64,000 bases of DNA from NCBI GenBank assembly GCA_034933305.1, contig JAYFNU010000024.1:62001-126000 (forward strand), in the 5' to 3' direction. Source of the stretch: JAYFNU01 sp034933305. Lineage in GTDB: Bacteria > Bacillota > Clostridia > Oscillospirales > Ruminococcaceae. The position numbers and the translations under genes were made by a program. This document shows positions 62,874 to 64,000 of this stretch, piece by piece; position 1 is the stretch's first letter, and every line of letters begins with the position of its first letter. The notes beneath the pieces were generated by a model, which was not told where the DNA came from, ran no database searches, and was given only the letters and a program-made list of their open reading frames with translations.

Positions 62874-64000
62874 TCAGATCTTGCGTGTGAAGACGCCGGC
62901 CGCGCACACGGCGAGCCAAAGGCCCTGAAACAGCAGCGCGTACAGCGGGCTCACGCCCCAGGAAGAACCGAAGACGACCGTCAGCGCCGCAAGCACGCCG
63001 CCCGCGATCATGGAAGCGAGCTCGACGTTCATCGCGAAGCCCACGGCGCCCGGCAGACGCCGGCTCGCGGAAATGCCGCTGATAAAGGAAGTGAGCGAGC
63101 CGATGTGGGTATAGGACGACGGCGTGTGCGCCGTATAGGAGGTCTTTTTCGTCAGCTCCGGCACGTCGTCCTCGCGCACGACGCTGATCATCGACTTCGG
63201 GATGCCGTACATCTTCGAGATCTTCGCCGCATTGAGGTTGAAATCGCGCGTGTGCACGACGATGTTGATGCCCTCGTCCTCCAGCAGATGCAGCGCCTGC
63301 GAGACCTCTTCGTTGGGCGAATAGCTCATGACGAACATGGCGTACAGTTTGCCGCCGACCGCAAGATAGATCGCGTCGCGCGTGCTCGTCTTGGTGTATC
63401 GGTTTTCATAGTCCCGCGACGGGACGTCGATGTCGTGCGCCGTGAGCAGGTCGCGTGTGCCGAGCAGGATGCGCTCCTTGTCGACCCAGAAGCTGAAACC
63501 GAGATCGCTCTCATACTCGACGTCGTCGACCGGATAGAGCATCTCCGTCTTGTTCTGGATGACGTTGAGGAACATGTGCGCCATCGTATCGCAGGACTGG
63601 ATGATGACGGAGGCCGCGTAAAGGATGGCCTTGTCGACGCGCTCCTTCTCAAAGGTCTTGATGCCGTGCAGCATGACGTTGTCCTTCGGGAAGATCTCGC
63701 GCCCCGTCAGGACGACGCAGTTGGCCTCGCAGATCTCATCCGCCGCGCTGTAGCCCGGCAGATAGCCGCCCCGCTTCGTGAGCTGCGCCTGCGCGTTGCC
63801 GATGGGCCACGCCGAAGAAAACGTCGACAGGAACGGCGTGCTCAGCGCCGCCGTAAAGGCCGCCGCCGACAGCGCGCCGGCGATCTTCCCGCCGAGCAGG
63901 AAGGCCGCCGCGCCCAGCACCACACATGCGATCATCAGGACCGACGCCGCGGTGGAAACAGACTGCGTCGTCATGTCGAATTCCGCCGCGTGCTCTTCGA
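62874..64000 (-). CDS. P-type-ATPase-like membrane protein, C-terminal part, truncated by window edge
   Basis: The frame is open to base 64000, so the N-terminus is missing; about 375 residues remain. Two membrane helices, then a P-domain-like region (CVVLTGREIF; EVSQALHLLEDEGINIVVHTRDFNLNAAKISKMYGIP), then two C-terminal helices. The phosphorylation motif DKTGT appears as VLTGR, without the Asp, so it is probably not a working pump. Ligand and role unknown. Confidence 0.6.
   Translation of the reverse strand, partial: EEHAAEFDMTTQSVSTAASVLMIACVVLGAAAFLLGGKIAGALSAAAFTAALSTPFLSTFSSAWPIGNAQAQLTKRGGYLPGYSAADEICEANCVVLTGREIFPKDNVMLHGIKTFEKERVDKAILYAASVIIQSCDTMAHMFLNVIQNKTEMLYPVDDVEYESDLGFSFWVDKERILLGTRDLLTAHDIDVPSRDYENRYTKTSTRDAIYLAVGGKLYAMFVMSYSPNEEVSQALHLLEDEGINIVVHTRDFNLNAAKISKMYGIPKSMISVVREDDVPELTKKTSYTAHTPSSYTHIGSLTSFISGISASRRLPGAVGFAMNVELASMIAGGVLAALTVVFGSSWGVSPLYALLFQGLWLAVCAAGVFTRKI

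Overview
The window is GC-rich, densely packed chromosomal DNA from an endospore-forming member of the Clostridia (Bacillota), probably an Oscillospirales/Christensenellales-type lineage. The evidence is a complete eight-gene spoIIIA operon, yunB, a spoIIM-like gene, cwlD and a spoIVFB-like protease; a tyrosine T-box leader; Gram-positive gene orders (dnaE-pfkA, nusB-xseA-xseB-ispA-dxs-tlyA-nadK-argR-recN, tig-clpP-clpX, lon-engB, rplS-lepB-rbgA-rnhB-yraN); and frequent GTG/TTG starts. I see no phage, insertion sequence, CRISPR array or rRNA operon. Almost all of the window is core genome.

Layout. (1) 1-21165, plus strand: 3' end of dnaE, pfkA, yunB, ligA, spoIIIAA-AH, an Asp23 protein, nusB, a TsaD-like paralogue, xseAB, isoprenoid genes ispA and dxs, tlyA, nadK, argR, recN, then tyrS behind a T-box. 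(2) 21181-25547, minus: asd-dapA-dapB (lysine/diaminopimelate) and a polytopic membrane protein whose stop codon lies inside the terminator shared with tyrS. (3) 25583-30309, plus: queA-tgt (queuosine), yajC, a TIGR04086-type membrane protein, proC, a SpoIIM-like protein. (4) 30235-55640, minus: a XerD-like recombinase, a DUF6873-type protein, radA, cwlD, pepT, seven tRNA genes (Val, Gly, Val, Asp, Phe, Gly, Cys), hslO, a methyltransferase, a TrpR-like regulator, lysA, engB, lon, clpX, clpP, tig, a phosphoesterase, a dipeptidase, yraN, rnhB, rbgA, lepB, rplS, a radical-SAM pair, and a spoIVF-like operon headed by a GHL10 lipoprotein. (5) 55913-60562, plus: an amino-acid ABC transporter operon that also encodes an ornithine-cyclodeaminase-like enzyme and an aminotransferase. 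(6) 60645-64000, minus: a degenerate EF-G paralogue and a truncated, apparently catalytically dead P-type-ATPase-like membrane protein.

How the genes work together. The sporulation genes build and mature the forespore: SpoIIIA channel and ring, SpoIIM engulfment, SpoIVFB-like sigma-K processing, CwlD cortex modification, YunB. Asd, DapA, DapB and LysA supply diaminopimelate and lysine for wall, spore cortex and protein. Trigger factor, ClpXP, Lon and Hsp33 form a proteostasis block. The transporter operon probably imports and modifies one amino acid or related amine.

No wholly new system stands out. The most unusual items are the modified amino-acid import/catabolism operon with repeated upstream motifs, the 72-residue protein in the SpoIVFA position, the 28-bp inverted-repeat site (11-6-11 layout) in front of the Xer gene, two degenerate nucleotide-enzyme paralogues (EF-G-like, P-type-ATPase-like), and several compact expression signals (start-codon sequestering hairpin, face-to-face divergent promoters, a stop codon inside a terminator).
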